From NCBI GenBank assembly GCA_937877675.1, contig CALEIS010000075.1, forward strand, positions 1 through 31,104: a stretch of 31,104 nucleotides of DNA, in the 5' to 3' direction. This document shows positions 1 through 8,938 of this stretch, piece after piece. Under the pieces are notes generated by a model. That model made no database searches and was not told the origin of the DNA. It worked only from the letters and a program-made list of their open reading frames with translations. The translations under genes and the position numbers were made by a program. The number at the start of each line of letters is the position of its first letter. Positions within the stretch are counted from its first letter, which is position 1. The DNA is from an uncultured Clostridia bacterium (GTDB lineage: Bacteria; Bacillota; Clostridia; Oscillospirales; Acutalibacteraceae).

Positions 1-329
1 CCGTATTGCTTGAAAAAGCGATATATTATAACGGCTATTGTTGTATGTAATGTAATATAAACACATCTCAAGAAAATGAATATTCCGTCAGCAGAGCCTT
101 TAATGGCAGTCCAAATTCGTACAGGAAGATAGGAAAATAATGAGGCAAACTGTGTAAGATGCCACTCGCTTTGAACTAAACTATCACCATTTATCAGCCT
201 GAAAGGAACGGTTACATAATGACTTTCGTCGTCCGAAAATGGTATGACGAAAAGAAATATCAGATGTATTAACAATCCAACCGATAAGGCTATGAAAAAT
301 AATAGATTGGTATTTTTTGTTTTTTTCAT
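1..329 (-). CDS. Partial multi-pass membrane protein, possibly glycosyltransferase-like (N-terminal 109 residues)
   Basis: An open frame runs from an ATG at 329 off the left edge, so only the N-terminus is present. AGAGGG lies 8 nt before the ATG. The product starts with a short basic stretch, then a membrane helix (about residues 9-30), then an acidic motif (FSDDESHY) followed by VTVPFRLINGD and EWHLTQ, and a further hydrophobic stretch near the cut. An acidic pair just after the first helix is typical of polyprenol-phosphate-sugar-dependent GT-C glycosyltransferases (PMT/ArnT type), but the diagnostic parts are missing, so this is only a suggestion. It is divergent from the radical SAM/GT2 operon, across a shared promoter region, and a polyprenol-sugar user would fit that neighbour. 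Confidence 0.6.
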   Translation of the reverse strand, partial: MKKTKNTNLLFFIALSVGLLIHLIFLFVIPFSDDESHYVTVPFRLINGDSLVQSEWHLTQFASLFSYLPVRIWTAIKGSADGIFIFLRCVYITLHTTIAVIIYRFFKQY

Positions 330-367
330 AACAGATACCCTCTGAAATCAGTATATTATATCACTTA

Positions 368-396
368 ATGTTATCATAAAATGCAAATCAAGTCAA
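368..396 (-). promoter_or_regulatory. Sigma-A-type promoter for the partial membrane protein
   Basis: Read on the minus strand: TTGACT (396-391), 17 nt, TAACAT (373-368), with TG one base upstream of the -10 (extended -10). The gene's ATG is about 40 nt downstream. Found by eye. Confidence 0.5.
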
Positions 397-443
397 ACCC
401 ATATTGTTATTTGTTGAATTTAATAATAATTGGTTGTAAACAC

Positions 444-473
444 TTGATATTGGTTTATTTTCTGTGATATAAT
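444..473 (+). promoter_or_regulatory. Sigma-A-type promoter of the radical SAM/GT2 operon
   Basis: TTGATA (444-449), 18 nt, perfect TATAAT (468-473). The expected transcription start near 480 lies past the ATG at 477, which argues for the ATG at 504 as the true start of the first gene. Confidence 0.65.
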
Positions 474-503
474 ACTATGAATAATAATTTGGAGAAGTGT
501 GCT

Positions 504-1943
504 ATGAATAGAGTAATGTTGCTTTATCCCCCAGGAAAAGCATATCAACGAAGTGAAGACCGAGCACAATGTAATATCGAAGATTCTGCGGTAGCATCTA
601 CTCACGCATGTAATGACATCGGTTATGCTGCAGCTGTTTTGTTAGAAAAAAACTATTCTGTTTTTCTTAAAGATTATCAGACAGAATTGGCTACAAAAGA
701 GCAAGTAAAAGCAGATATTGAAGAATTTAAACCTGACTTGATTTTTATAAGCATTACAAATGCGACTATATATGACGACCTTGATTTTATAAACTGGATA
801 AAGTCTTTCCACGATTGCAAATTCGTTATAAAGGGTGCTATTTTCTATAACCCTAAAAAGAGCCTTCTCGAAACCCTTGACCTTAGTAATGTTTCTTGCT
901 TGGTTGGTGGTGAAATCGAGTTTATTATGGGTCCTGTTACTGATTGCCTTTTAAGAAATGAGGGTAATCTTGACGACATCCCCGGAATTATTTACAACAA
1001 TGGTAGTGAGTTCGTTTCAACAAAATTTGACTGTTGGAATAAAAACCTTGACGAGCTTCCATTCCCTGCAAGGCATTTAATGAATAACGCAATTTACACT
1101 CGTCCTGACACAGGTGAGCCTATGGCGACAATTTCCGTTGCAAAGGGTTGTCCGTCAAACTGCATTTACTGTCTTACACCAATTATTTCAGGCAAAAATG
1201 TCAGACTCAGAAGTGTCCAGAATGTTTTTGCTGAAATTGAAGAATGTTACTACAAGTTTAACATCAGAAATTTCTTCTTTAAGGCAGACACATTCACTAT
1301 TGATAACGAGTGGGCATCCGAGTTATGTGATAAAATTATAAATTCCCCACTTAACGGAAAAATTGAGTTTACTGCAAACTCCCGTACAAAGCCATTGTCC
1401 TTTGAATTGTTACAAAAAATGAAACAGGCAGGTTGCTTTATGCTTGCAGTTGGCTTTGAAACAGGCTCAGAGAAAACTATGAAGCTTATTAAAAAAGGTG
1501 CTACTCTTGAAGATAGTATCCGTGCAGCTTCACTTATCAAAAAAGCAGGAATTCCTTTGTTTGGTTTCTTTATGGTAGGCTTCCCTTGGGAAACAAAGGA
1601 AGACATTAAGGCAACTGAAAAATTTATTCTTAAAATAAACCCTGACTTTATCGAAATACATATTGCTATGCCATACTATGGCACAGAGCTTTATCAATAC
1701 TGTGTTGACTATAACACATTGACTGACTTGGCTTGGGGTAACGACTATTATGCTCCAAACACTATTGGTACAAGCACAGTAAGTCTAGAAGAAGTTACAA
1801 AAATGAAAAAGCAGATGCAACTTAAATTCTATCTGCGACCAATATATATTCTCAAAACATTAAAAAAGTGCATAACATCATTTACTCAGTTTAAGAACTA
1901 TGCACAACACGCAATCAAACTTTTAAAGAAAAATCTTTTTTGA
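504..1943 (+). CDS. Cobalamin-binding radical SAM protein (first of two paralogues)
   Basis: This is a 479-residue enzyme with an N-terminal B12-binding Rossmann-like domain (about 1-150) and a radical SAM domain. The 4Fe-4S motif C-x3-C-x2-C is at Cys216, Cys220 and Cys223 (GCPSNCIYC). Later landmarks are VGFETGSEKTM and MVGFPWET, typical of the BchE-like B12-binding radical SAM superfamily. The cobalamin-ligating DxHxxG motif is absent, as is common in this class. The start at 504 is chosen because GGAG lies 9 nt upstream and the promoter -10 ends at 473; the in-frame ATG at 477 lacks a ribosome site. It is the first gene of a four-gene operon, 8 nt before a paralogue. Members catalyse radical methylations, ring contractions or rearrangements. 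The substrate cannot be read from sequence; the glycosyltransferase neighbours suggest a lipid or sugar. Confidence 0.9.
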   Translation: MNRVMLLYPPGKAYQRSEDRAQCNIEDSAVASTHACNDIGYAAAVLLEKNYSVFLKDYQTELATKEQVKADIEEFKPDLIFISITNATIYDDLDFINWIKSFHDCKFVIKGAIFYNPKKSLLETLDLSNVSCLVGGEIEFIMGPVTDCLLRNEGNLDDIPGIIYNNGSEFVSTKFDCWNKNLDELPFPARHLMNNAIYTRPDTGEPMATISVAKGCPSNCIYCLTPIISGKNVRLRSVQNVFAEIEECYYKFNIRNFFFKADTFTIDNEWASELCDKIINSPLNGKIEFTANSRTKPLSFELLQKMKQAGCFMLAVGFETGSEKTMKLIKKGATLEDSIRAASLIKKAGIPLFGFFMVGFPWETKEDIKATEKFILKINPDFIEIHIAMPYYGTELYQYCVDYNTLTDLAWGNDYYAPNTIGTSTVSLEEVTKMKKQMQLKFYLRPIYILKTLKKCITSFTQFKNYAQHAIKLLKKNLF

Positions 1944-1951
1944 GGTAAAAA

Positions 1952-3430
1952 ATGAAAGTTTTATTCATTAACCCTTCTGTTGGCTATTACACAAGAGCCC
2001 TTTCAAATCCGTTGGGACTTCTTTCAATAGCCACTCACGTAAAAAACAACGGACACGAAGTAAAGCTCGAGGACCGTTGTGTTAACAAATCAAATATCAA
2101 TAAATTGTTGGATTCATATAAACCTGACATTATCGGTGTATCCCTTATGTCATCCCGTGGTCTTATAGATGCTGAAAAAATCTCAAAGGCTGCAAGAGCA
2201 AGAGGTATTCCGGTTGTCTGGGGTGGACAGATGCCATCTCTTCAAATGGAGCAGGTGTTAGACCTTGACCTTGTGGATTATATTTCATACGGTGAGGGTG
2301 AAGAAACTTGGCTTGAAATGATGAATGCTCTCGAAACTGGCAGACCATTCTCTGAAATTCAAGGCTTAGCATACAAGGAAAACGGAAAAGTAGTTGTTAC
2401 TCCTTGTCGCAAATTTGCTGACCTTCGTGATATGCCTGTTTCTGACTACACACTCATTGACCCACCAAAATATATGCAGACATATCTTGGTTGTAAAAAG
2501 ATGATGTACATATATTCTGCAAAGGGTTGTCCTTGCAGATGTGCTTTTTGTTCAAATATGAATTTCCACAAAAGCACTTACAGAAAGCGTCCTAACGAGT
2601 ATGTTTTGGAAGAAATTCGTTATCTTATAGAAAATCACGGTGCAGACGGTTTCTTCTTCTCGGACGAGCTTTGGGTTGTAAAAAGAGAAGATTTAGTTGA
2701 TTTCTGTGAAAAAGTTCACGAAAGTGGCTTAAAATTCCAATGGGGTATCGAGCTTCGTATCGGTATGTTTGGTGAAGAAGAATATCAAATGCTTTACGAC
2801 GCAGGTTGTAGATGGATTTTCTTCGGCATTGAAACAGGCTCAAAGGAAATGCAGAAAATCGTTCACAAAAATATTGATTATAATAAGATTGCACCTACAT
2901 TTGAAATTCTTAACAGAATTGGTATCACAACCATAGGTTCATTTATTATTGGTTTCCCAGATGAAACTGTTGACCAACTTAGAGATACTGTTAAGCTTCT
3001 CAATACAGTTAAAGCAAATCTTACCCCTGTTTTCCACTTTACACCTATTCCTGGTACTGAACTTTATGACCAGGTTGTGGCAAACGGAACTTACAAAGCA
3101 CCAAAGACTCTTAAAGCAATGAGCAAGGTTGTTGCAACTGAATCATTGGGTGTAAACCTTTCAAAAGTTCCAAGTGTGGACTTGAGAGTTATCAGAAGCT
3201 GGTACTTGTGGAAGAGTTTTTCAAATAAAGGTGCTTTGCAAGAGCATGGTGCATTTGAATTTGCAAAAGAAACAATTCTTAATGGACTTCACTCCATTTC
3301 CCTTAAAGGTCCAATCAATTTCTTTATTGACGGCTTTAAGGCTTTATATGAATTTTTGTATATTTTCTGGTATTCACACGCATATCCAAAAATCATTAAA
3401 AAGTATGATTTAGACAAAACTTACGATTAA
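1952..3430 (+). CDS. Cobalamin-binding radical SAM protein (second paralogue)
   Basis: This 492-residue protein has the same two-domain layout as its upstream neighbour. A B12-binding domain (about 1-140) opens with KVLFINPSVGYYTRALSNPLG. The radical SAM domain carries C-x3-C-x2-C at Cys193, Cys197 and Cys200 (GCPCRCAFC), then FFGIETGSKEM and IIGFPDET. DxHxxG is absent. GAGGT overlaps the upstream stop region and sits 6 nt before the ATG, so translation is probably coupled. The C-terminal hundred residues contain aromatic-rich hydrophobic stretches (for example near FFIDGFKALYEFLYIFWYS) that may associate with the membrane. Two related but diverged paralogues in tandem suggest successive steps on one substrate or two positions of one product. 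The reaction is unknown. Confidence 0.9.
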   Translation: MKVLFINPSVGYYTRALSNPLGLLSIATHVKNNGHEVKLEDRCVNKSNINKLLDSYKPDIIGVSLMSSRGLIDAEKISKAARARGIPVVWGGQMPSLQMEQVLDLDLVDYISYGEGEETWLEMMNALETGRPFSEIQGLAYKENGKVVVTPCRKFADLRDMPVSDYTLIDPPKYMQTYLGCKKMMYIYSAKGCPCRCAFCSNMNFHKSTYRKRPNEYVLEEIRYLIENHGADGFFFSDELWVVKREDLVDFCEKVHESGLKFQWGIELRIGMFGEEEYQMLYDAGCRWIFFGIETGSKEMQKIVHKNIDYNKIAPTFEILNRIGITTIGSFIIGFPDETVDQLRDTVKLLNTVKANLTPVFHFTPIPGTELYDQVVANGTYKAPKTLKAMSKVVATESLGVNLSKVPSVDLRVIRSWYLWKSFSNKGALQEHGAFEFAKETILNGLHSISLKGPINFFIDGFKALYEFLYIFWYSHAYPKIIKKYDLDKTYD

Positions 3431-3440
3431 GGTGACAAAG

Positions 3441-4376
3441 ATGAGTAAAAAACTAATTTCAATTGTTGTTCCCAATTTCAACGAGGCAGATACTCTTGAT
3501 GAGTTGTACGAAAGAACAACAAAAGTTATGCAATCTCTCACAAAATACGATTATGAAATCGTGTTTTTTGACGACGGCTCAACTGATGGTTCAAAAAAGA
3601 AAATAGAAGAGCTTTGCCAAAAAGACAAGCATATCAAAGCAGTTTTTTATTCAAAGAATTTCGGTTATGCAAAGGGTACATTCTACTGTTTCCAACAGGC
3701 AAAGGGTGATTGTGCAGTAATTTTACACGCAGATTTACAGAACCCACCTGAAGAAATTCCAAGACTTGTTGAAAAATGGGAAACAGGCGCTCAAATCGTT
3801 TTCGGTGTTAAAAATCAAAGCCGTGAAAACAAGTTTGTTTACTTTATCCGTACAATTTTCTATTGGGTAATCAATAACATTTTTGGCGTTAAAATGGTGC
3901 CACATGCAACTGAATTTGAGTTGTTTGACAAAAGTTTTATTGATGTACTTAAAAGAATTAACACAAACGAGCCATTCCTTCGTGGTCTTATTTACGAATA
4001 CGGCTCATCCTTTGAATTTGTTTATTATACTCAGGAAAAACGAAAGAAAGGAAAGAGCAAATTCACCCTTTCTAAATACTATGACTTTGCGGTTTGTGGT
4101 ATTGTAAATGCCTCAAAGGTTTTACCAAGACGAGTAATTGCTGTATCAATAATTATGATGCTTTTAACTATTGCAGAGCTTCTTATTTTCTGTGTACCAA
4201 ACGCATTTGATTTAGGACTTAATGAAGCATTTACTAGCATTATGATAAGATTAGCAATCATCTTCATGGGATTACTTTTATTGATGGTTTGCTTCTGTGC
4301 AGAGCATCTTATTTCACTTCCTCGTAACAATGGTGAAAAGCCAATCATCATTGAGGAGAGAAGAATTAACTACTAA
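3441..4376 (+). CDS. GT2 family glycosyltransferase, polyprenol-phosphate sugar synthase type
   Basis: The 311-residue protein has a GT-A domain: ISIVVPNFNEADTL at the N-terminus, DDGSTDGS, and the metal-binding region HADLQNPPEE. Two hydrophobic helices follow at about 232-250 and 264-288, with a short basic tail. This layout matches the DPM1/GtrB/YkoT group, which moves a sugar from a nucleotide donor onto undecaprenyl phosphate at the inner face of the membrane. The start at 3441 is preferred because AAGGTG ends 6 nt before it; the GTG at 3432 would lie inside that ribosome site. It follows the second radical SAM gene by 10 nt. If the divergent membrane protein is a GT-C enzyme, this protein could supply its lipid-linked sugar, which is inference. 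Confidence 0.88.
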   Translation: MSKKLISIVVPNFNEADTLDELYERTTKVMQSLTKYDYEIVFFDDGSTDGSKKKIEELCQKDKHIKAVFYSKNFGYAKGTFYCFQQAKGDCAVILHADLQNPPEEIPRLVEKWETGAQIVFGVKNQSRENKFVYFIRTIFYWVINNIFGVKMVPHATEFELFDKSFIDVLKRINTNEPFLRGLIYEYGSSFEFVYYTQEKRKKGKSKFTLSKYYDFAVCGIVNASKVLPRRVIAVSIIMMLLTIAELLIFCVPNAFDLGLNEAFTSIMIRLAIIFMGLLLLMVCFCAEHLISLPRNNGEKPIIIEERRINY

Positions 4377-4411
4377 AAAACTATTCACCAAAGCAGAAAA
4401 GAGGGATGTTT

Positions 4412-5137
4412 ATGATTGGTGTGATATTGGCTGGTGGTGATGGCACTCGTTTAGCGAAAAGCACCGGTCAGGACATCTGCAAGTCATTGAGGAAAATAAA
4501 TGACAAGCATTTAATTGAATTTGCACTGGACAATTTAATTGCATTAAACATAACTGATGCTTATGTGGTTATTGGTAAACAAGGTGACTTAATCAAAGAC
4601 GCTATCGGAAGCAAATATAAAAGCCTTAATGTAAATTATGTCCGTCAACCACAGCAAATCGGCTTGGTCAACGCTTTTGTACAGGCTTTGAATGTTATTG
4701 ATGACAAAGAAACTGTAATTTTACAGTTGGCAGATGAAATTTTTGTTGATTTAAAAACTGAAGCAATAAAAAATGCCTTAATTTCTGATAATTCCAATTT
4801 CTACTGTGGCGTTACATACGAAGAAAACGAAGAAAAAATTAAAAATAACTTTTCTGTTGAATCCGATGAAAATTCTGTACTTATAAAATGTATAGAAAAA
4901 CCTACAGTTGTCACTAACAATACAAAAGGTACAGGTTTTAGCATATTCAATGGCAAGTCACAGAAGATTATAAAAGAAACATATGCAACAAATCCTGAAA
5001 AACTCTATGATTTGTGCGACTGCTTCAACTATTTAACAACATTGGGTTATGGTGGCTCCGTCCTTTTTATTGCAGAAAGAGAATTTAATATAAATACTGT
5101 TTCCGATTTAACTGAAGCAGAAATATTCTTTAAATAA
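4412..5137 (+). CDS. Sugar-phosphate nucleotidyltransferase (NTP transferase family)
   Basis: The 241-residue product opens with IGVILAGGDGTRL, the nucleotide-binding loop of sugar-1-phosphate nucleotidyltransferases. It continues with CKSL at the place where the family usually has PKPL, and QLADEIFVD for the metal-binding aspartate region. It has no left-handed beta-helix, so it is a single-domain enzyme of the RfbA/RmlA or GCD1 type. The start at 4412 is chosen because GAGGG (4401-4405) sits 6 nt before it; the ATG at 4406 directly abuts that site. It is the last gene of the operon, 35 nt after the glycosyltransferase and just before a terminator. It probably makes the NDP-sugar donor for the GT2 enzyme. 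The sugar is not identifiable from sequence. Confidence 0.85.
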   Translation: MIGVILAGGDGTRLAKSTGQDICKSLRKINDKHLIEFALDNLIALNITDAYVVIGKQGDLIKDAIGSKYKSLNVNYVRQPQQIGLVNAFVQALNVIDDKETVILQLADEIFVDLKTEAIKNALISDNSNFYCGVTYEENEEKIKNNFSVESDENSVLIKCIEKPTVVTNNTKGTGFSIFNGKSQKIIKETYATNPEKLYDLCDCFNYLTTLGYGGSVLFIAEREFNINTVSDLTEAEIFFK

Positions 5138-5143
5138 CAAAAC

Positions 5144-5176
5144 CGAAATCCTTGAAATATAGGGTTTCGTTTTTTT
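5144..5176 (+). terminator. Rho-independent terminator ending the radical SAM operon
   Basis: The stem CGAAATCC (5144-5151) pairs with GGGTTTCG (5162-5169) with one wobble, followed by seven T residues. It lies just after the nucleotidyltransferase stop. Confidence 0.75.
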
Positions 5177-5280
5177 ATACCATCCTTTCTTTAAAGAGTA
5201 AATTAAAATTACAAAAGCAAATCGCAAACAAGTATGATAATATATGACACAATAAGTAGGTTTTGTTTTTTCGACAAATA

Positions 5281-5308
5281 TTGCATTTCTCTACATTTGA
5301 TGTATAAT
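5281..5308 (+). promoter_or_regulatory. Sigma-A-type promoter of the zinc-ribbon/VWA operon
   Basis: TTGCAT (5281-5286), 16 nt, TATAAT (5303-5308). A strong AAAGGAGGG ribosome site follows before the ATG at 5334. Confidence 0.65.
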
Positions 5309-5333
5309 GTAATCATATAAAGGAGGGTAAATT

Positions 5334-6092
5334 ATGTTCTGTCCAAAATGTGGAAAACAAATTGATAGTAACATGAAGTTCTGCGCTGGGTGTGGCGCTG
5401 ATTTAGCTTCTGTACCTGTTCAACAAAACACACAACCAGCACCCAAACCAATCCCACCGGTTAAACCGTTTAAACCTATTAAACCGGCAAAAATCCCGAA
5501 TAAAGCTCCTTCTGAATCCGGTAAATTGAAATTCACAAAGAATGATGCTATTGATATGGGATTGTGGTTAGGACTTGCTGCTAGTTATGTATGTATTTCC
5601 TTAATTTTTATAATGATTTTCAATATGGAAAAAACAATTTCAGTTGCATCAATTTTCAACAGTTCATTTAAGAGTCAAATCAGTCTTCAAAACTTTATGG
5701 ATATTCTTTTCATGGGTAACAGACTTTTTAACACTACCGTACTTTCAAAAGCATTGAGTATTGGTATTGAGATTTTCTTCTACTCTGTACCTGCTTTTGC
5801 TGCTTTGGCATTAGCTAGTACTTTCTTCAGTAAAGGAAAACTGGTTTTCCATGTTACATCATCCATCGTTTCGTTTATTTCTGCTATTTTGTTAGCAGTT
5901 GTTGTACCAGTTTCATTTGGACTTGTTCCAGGGTTCAAAACTGCATTGGCAACTAGAATTGGTATGCTTCCTGAAGATATGGGAAAGATTTCATATACTC
6001 CATTTATTATCCATGCTATCGCAGTTGCACTACTTATCGCAGTTTCAACTGTCTTTGCAATAATGCTCAACAAGAGGAGGAATAAGAAATGA
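5334..6092 (+). CDS. Zinc-ribbon membrane protein of unknown function
   Basis: The 252-residue protein starts with a zinc ribbon (Cys3, Cys6, Cys17, Cys20 in CPKC and CAGC). A proline/lysine-rich linker with repeated KP steps covers about 36-62. About four hydrophobic helices follow: near 78-100, 138-162, 172-196 and 224-246, ending RRNKK. This architecture of cytosolic zinc ribbon, linker and membrane domain is common in Clostridia and usually unannotated. Its stop overlaps the start of the VWA gene (ATGA), so the two are translationally coupled and probably work together. AGGAGGG upstream is near-consensus. No enzymatic motif is visible. Confidence 0.85.
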   Translation: MFCPKCGKQIDSNMKFCAGCGADLASVPVQQNTQPAPKPIPPVKPFKPIKPAKIPNKAPSESGKLKFTKNDAIDMGLWLGLAASYVCISLIFIMIFNMEKTISVASIFNSSFKSQISLQNFMDILFMGNRLFNTTVLSKALSIGIEIFFYSVPAFAALALASTFFSKGKLVFHVTSSIVSFISAILLAVVVPVSFGLVPGFKTALATRIGMLPEDMGKISYTPFIIHAIAVALLIAVSTVFAIMLNKRRNKK

Positions 6093-8875
6093 AAAATAAA
6101 GCAGAAGTTTTAAAGAAAGTTCGTAAAATCTTAAAAATATTTCTTATTGTGACCCTTTGTTTAGGTATTGTTTCAACTACCTTTGGTATTGTGGCAGCTG
6201 CTTTGGGTAAAAAGAATTCGGGCAACAACGAAAATGGTGAAACTCCTGAGGGTGAAAATCCTAATGGTGACACACCAACCGAAGAAACTGCAACCTATGA
6301 TTTTCCTACACAAAATTATGATTTAAGTAACGAAGTCACAGTAAAAGATACTGTTTCCATGCTCACTGACGACCAGTCAGATAAAATCAACGCATCTATA
6401 GTAGATATTCAGGAATATTCCTCATACTATAACAACAGATACAGTATCCAACTTTCAAACGAAGACCCTACTTTCCTTGATGGAATCAATCGTGGAAATG
6501 TCATCTATCTTAAAGGTGACGAGAATACTCCTTTTGGCGGAAATCGTTTCCTTAAGGTTGACTATATTTATAGTTATGGTGGCTCTGCAACTATGGAAGT
6601 AAGTGAGCCAGGTTTTGAAGAGGTTTTCGATTCTCTTGAAGTAAGTACATCAGAAATGCTTACCGAAAATAATTTCGTTGACGCATATTATATGGGTAAC
6701 ACAACATCCCACTTTGGTGATGCTGATGTAGAAGTAGCACCTGTTTCTGAAAATAAAAGTTTAGATGCTTCATCTGCACAGGGTCTTGCCTATAAAGCTA
6801 ATGGTGTAGAGGTTACACAAACTGCAAACCAATTTAGCACCGCTGGTGGCGACCTTATTGTTACACTTGATGTAAATCTTGGTAAAGAGGACAAAAATGA
6901 GGCTGAAGATGAAGACGAAGGTATTTTTGATATTGATACATCCTGCAAACTTACAGGTCAAATCGGTATTAAAGACCTTGCAGCCCACCTTGTAATTGAT
7001 ATGCCAAGCATCACAAATCTTCAGGAATTCTATGTTGGACTCAGCGGTCAGCTTTTTGCAGATGTTCATCTTAACGGTGAAATCAGTGCAACAGCAGCAG
7101 GAGAAGCAACTAAGAAGGAATGGAAATATCTTACACTTGAAGGAATTAACGAAAAACTCCTTCCTCTTGCAATTTTCCAATTCCAGGGTACAACTCCTGT
7201 TAAAATTTCAAGAAGTATGTATGAATCAGCACAAGAATCCGTTTTACCAACTATGTATATTGTGATTTATTCTGACTGGGAAGGAAACATCACAGTTGGT
7301 CTTGAAGCAGGATTTACATATGCTCACACTTTCAACAATGGTCTTCGTCTTTGTGAAAAAGGTGAAAAATGTATCAGATTAGAAAAATATCCATACACAA
7401 AGGCATATGATGTTGAGAGTGAAGATGGTCTTGTATGGGATGCTAAACTTAACTTTAATGCAAATACAGATGTCACCTTGTTAGGTACTTCTATTCTTTT
7501 CTATGTTGCAGGTGTTAATGTTGCAGAAATCTCTGCAGCAAGAGTTGGTATTCAGGCAGAGGCAAATGCTACTGTTGAAGCAAACTCCAAAGATGGAATT
7601 AAATTATCCAACTCTAGCTCCAACTATTATTATGCACGACTTTATCTGAAGCTCCTTGAATTCAAAGTTAAAATCACCGCAAATGGTGAAAAATGGCTTA
7701 ATAGAGTTTCTCTTGATGTTGATTTCCAATTTGCATTACTGGATTTAACATTATTTGAATTAGGTAATCAACCGGATAAATATAAACCTGTTGTGCCTGT
7801 TTCGTCCGAAATTGCACCTACGGATTTCACCTCTGTAATTTCCCTTGTATTTGACGTTTCAGGCTCAATGGATGGCACTGTTGATACCGGTGAAACAAAA
7901 CTTCAAGCAGCAAAAGATGCTTCAGAAATTATTGTTTCTACAACAGAAAAATGGGCTGAAAAATATCCTGATGAAAAATATGGTATCGGTGTTATTCAGT
8001 TTTCTGACTATGCCGAAACTGTTACAATTCCTCACGTTGATTATGATTACATAAACCAATGTATCAAAACTATGGGTGATGGTGGCGGAACTAATATTTA
8101 CACAGGTATAGACAATGGTATTTCCCAATTAGATGCAGTTACTTCAAGTAACAAAATCATTATCCTTATGACTGACGGTCAGGACAGTAATGACAGCCAG
8201 ACTCTTGAATCTGCAAGAATTGCTGCAAGTAAGGGCATTAAAATCTACACTATCGGTTTTGGCTCTGGCGTTGATGAAGACCTCCTTAAACAAATCGCTT
8301 CTATAACAGGTGGCGAATACAGATTTGCTGACACAACAGGCATTATGGGTATTGTTGGTGGCTTTATGTATGCTCAGCAATCAAGCACATCCGATGTTCT
8401 TGCAGAATCTGAAGGTACTGTTTCCGAAGGTGAAACAACTGCTCCACAGAGCTTTGTTGTCAGAGATGCAAATGGCGACCTTTATGTTACAACTGCATGG
8501 CCTGGTTCTTTCCTTGACACAATCCTTGTTGACCCAACAGGTAGAGTTGTTGATGAGGATTATCCAGGTGCATCCATTGACGAAAGCACAATTCCATCAA
8601 TTATAACTGTTACAAACCCAATCCCCGGCAAATGGTCATATAAAATCAAGGGTGTTGAAACATCCTATGAAAATGAACCTTATTACACAATCGTTTCATT
8701 TAAGAATACAAAGAACGCAACTATTAATGAGCCTATGACAGAAATACAAAATGTTGCTTCATATTGTATTCCAATCGGTGTTTACTCCACTCTTGTAAGC
8801 TCAATGTTACTTGTCTGTGTTGGCAAGAAAAAAGATGAGGACGAGGGTACTCCTGAGGAACAACCTGAAATCTAA
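6089..8875 (+). CDS. Large membrane-anchored von Willebrand factor A domain protein
   Basis: The 928-residue product has a basic N-terminus and one hydrophobic helix (about 16-38). A low-complexity Glu/Asn/Gly/Thr spacer follows (about 41-68), then a long beta-rich region with no recognised domain (about 70-570). A VWA domain covers about 583-760 with a complete MIDAS: DVSGS (589-593), Thr668 in GGGTN and Asp696 in MTDG. A further domain follows (about 785-870) and then a second hydrophobic segment ending in KKK and an acidic tail, so both ends may be membrane-anchored with the VWA part outside. VWA MIDAS domains bind ligands through a divalent metal. Ligand and role are unknown. The start overlaps the zinc-ribbon stop by 4 nt, and a terminator follows. 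Confidence 0.9.
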   Translation: MKNKAEVLKKVRKILKIFLIVTLCLGIVSTTFGIVAAALGKKNSGNNENGETPEGENPNGDTPTEETATYDFPTQNYDLSNEVTVKDTVSMLTDDQSDKINASIVDIQEYSSYYNNRYSIQLSNEDPTFLDGINRGNVIYLKGDENTPFGGNRFLKVDYIYSYGGSATMEVSEPGFEEVFDSLEVSTSEMLTENNFVDAYYMGNTTSHFGDADVEVAPVSENKSLDASSAQGLAYKANGVEVTQTANQFSTAGGDLIVTLDVNLGKEDKNEAEDEDEGIFDIDTSCKLTGQIGIKDLAAHLVIDMPSITNLQEFYVGLSGQLFADVHLNGEISATAAGEATKKEWKYLTLEGINEKLLPLAIFQFQGTTPVKISRSMYESAQESVLPTMYIVIYSDWEGNITVGLEAGFTYAHTFNNGLRLCEKGEKCIRLEKYPYTKAYDVESEDGLVWDAKLNFNANTDVTLLGTSILFYVAGVNVAEISAARVGIQAEANATVEANSKDGIKLSNSSSNYYYARLYLKLLEFKVKITANGEKWLNRVSLDVDFQFALLDLTLFELGNQPDKYKPVVPVSSEIAPTDFTSVISLVFDVSGSMDGTVDTGETKLQAAKDASEIIVSTTEKWAEKYPDEKYGIGVIQFSDYAETVTIPHVDYDYINQCIKTMGDGGGTNIYTGIDNGISQLDAVTSSNKIIILMTDGQDSNDSQTLESARIAASKGIKIYTIGFGSGVDEDLLKQIASITGGEYRFADTTGIMGIVGGFMYAQQSSTSDVLAESEGTVSEGETTAPQSFVVRDANGDLYVTTAWPGSFLDTILVDPTGRVVDEDYPGASIDESTIPSIITVTNPIPGKWSYKIKGVETSYENEPYYTIVSFKNTKNATINEPMTEIQNVASYCIPIGVYSTLVSSMLLVCVGKKKDEDEGTPEEQPEI

Positions 8876-8903
8876 AATTACATCCAGTCCTTAAACAAAA
8901 ATA

Positions 8904-8937
8904 AAACCTTGGTAGTCTTTCGATTACCAAGGTTTTT
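8904..8937. terminator. Bidirectional terminator between VWA gene and xth
   Basis: A 14-bp stem (8904-8917 with 8922-8935, one wobble, loop TTTC) has a T-run after it on the plus strand and a T-rich run after it on the minus strand. The convergent xth stop lies 4 nt away. Confidence 0.85.
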
Positions 8938-8938
8938 C

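Noticed and set aside
477..503. ATG at 477 as start of the first radical SAM gene
   Set aside because: It lies within a few bases of the TATAAT ending at 473, upstream of the expected transcript start, with no ribosome site; GGAG at 491 supports 504.
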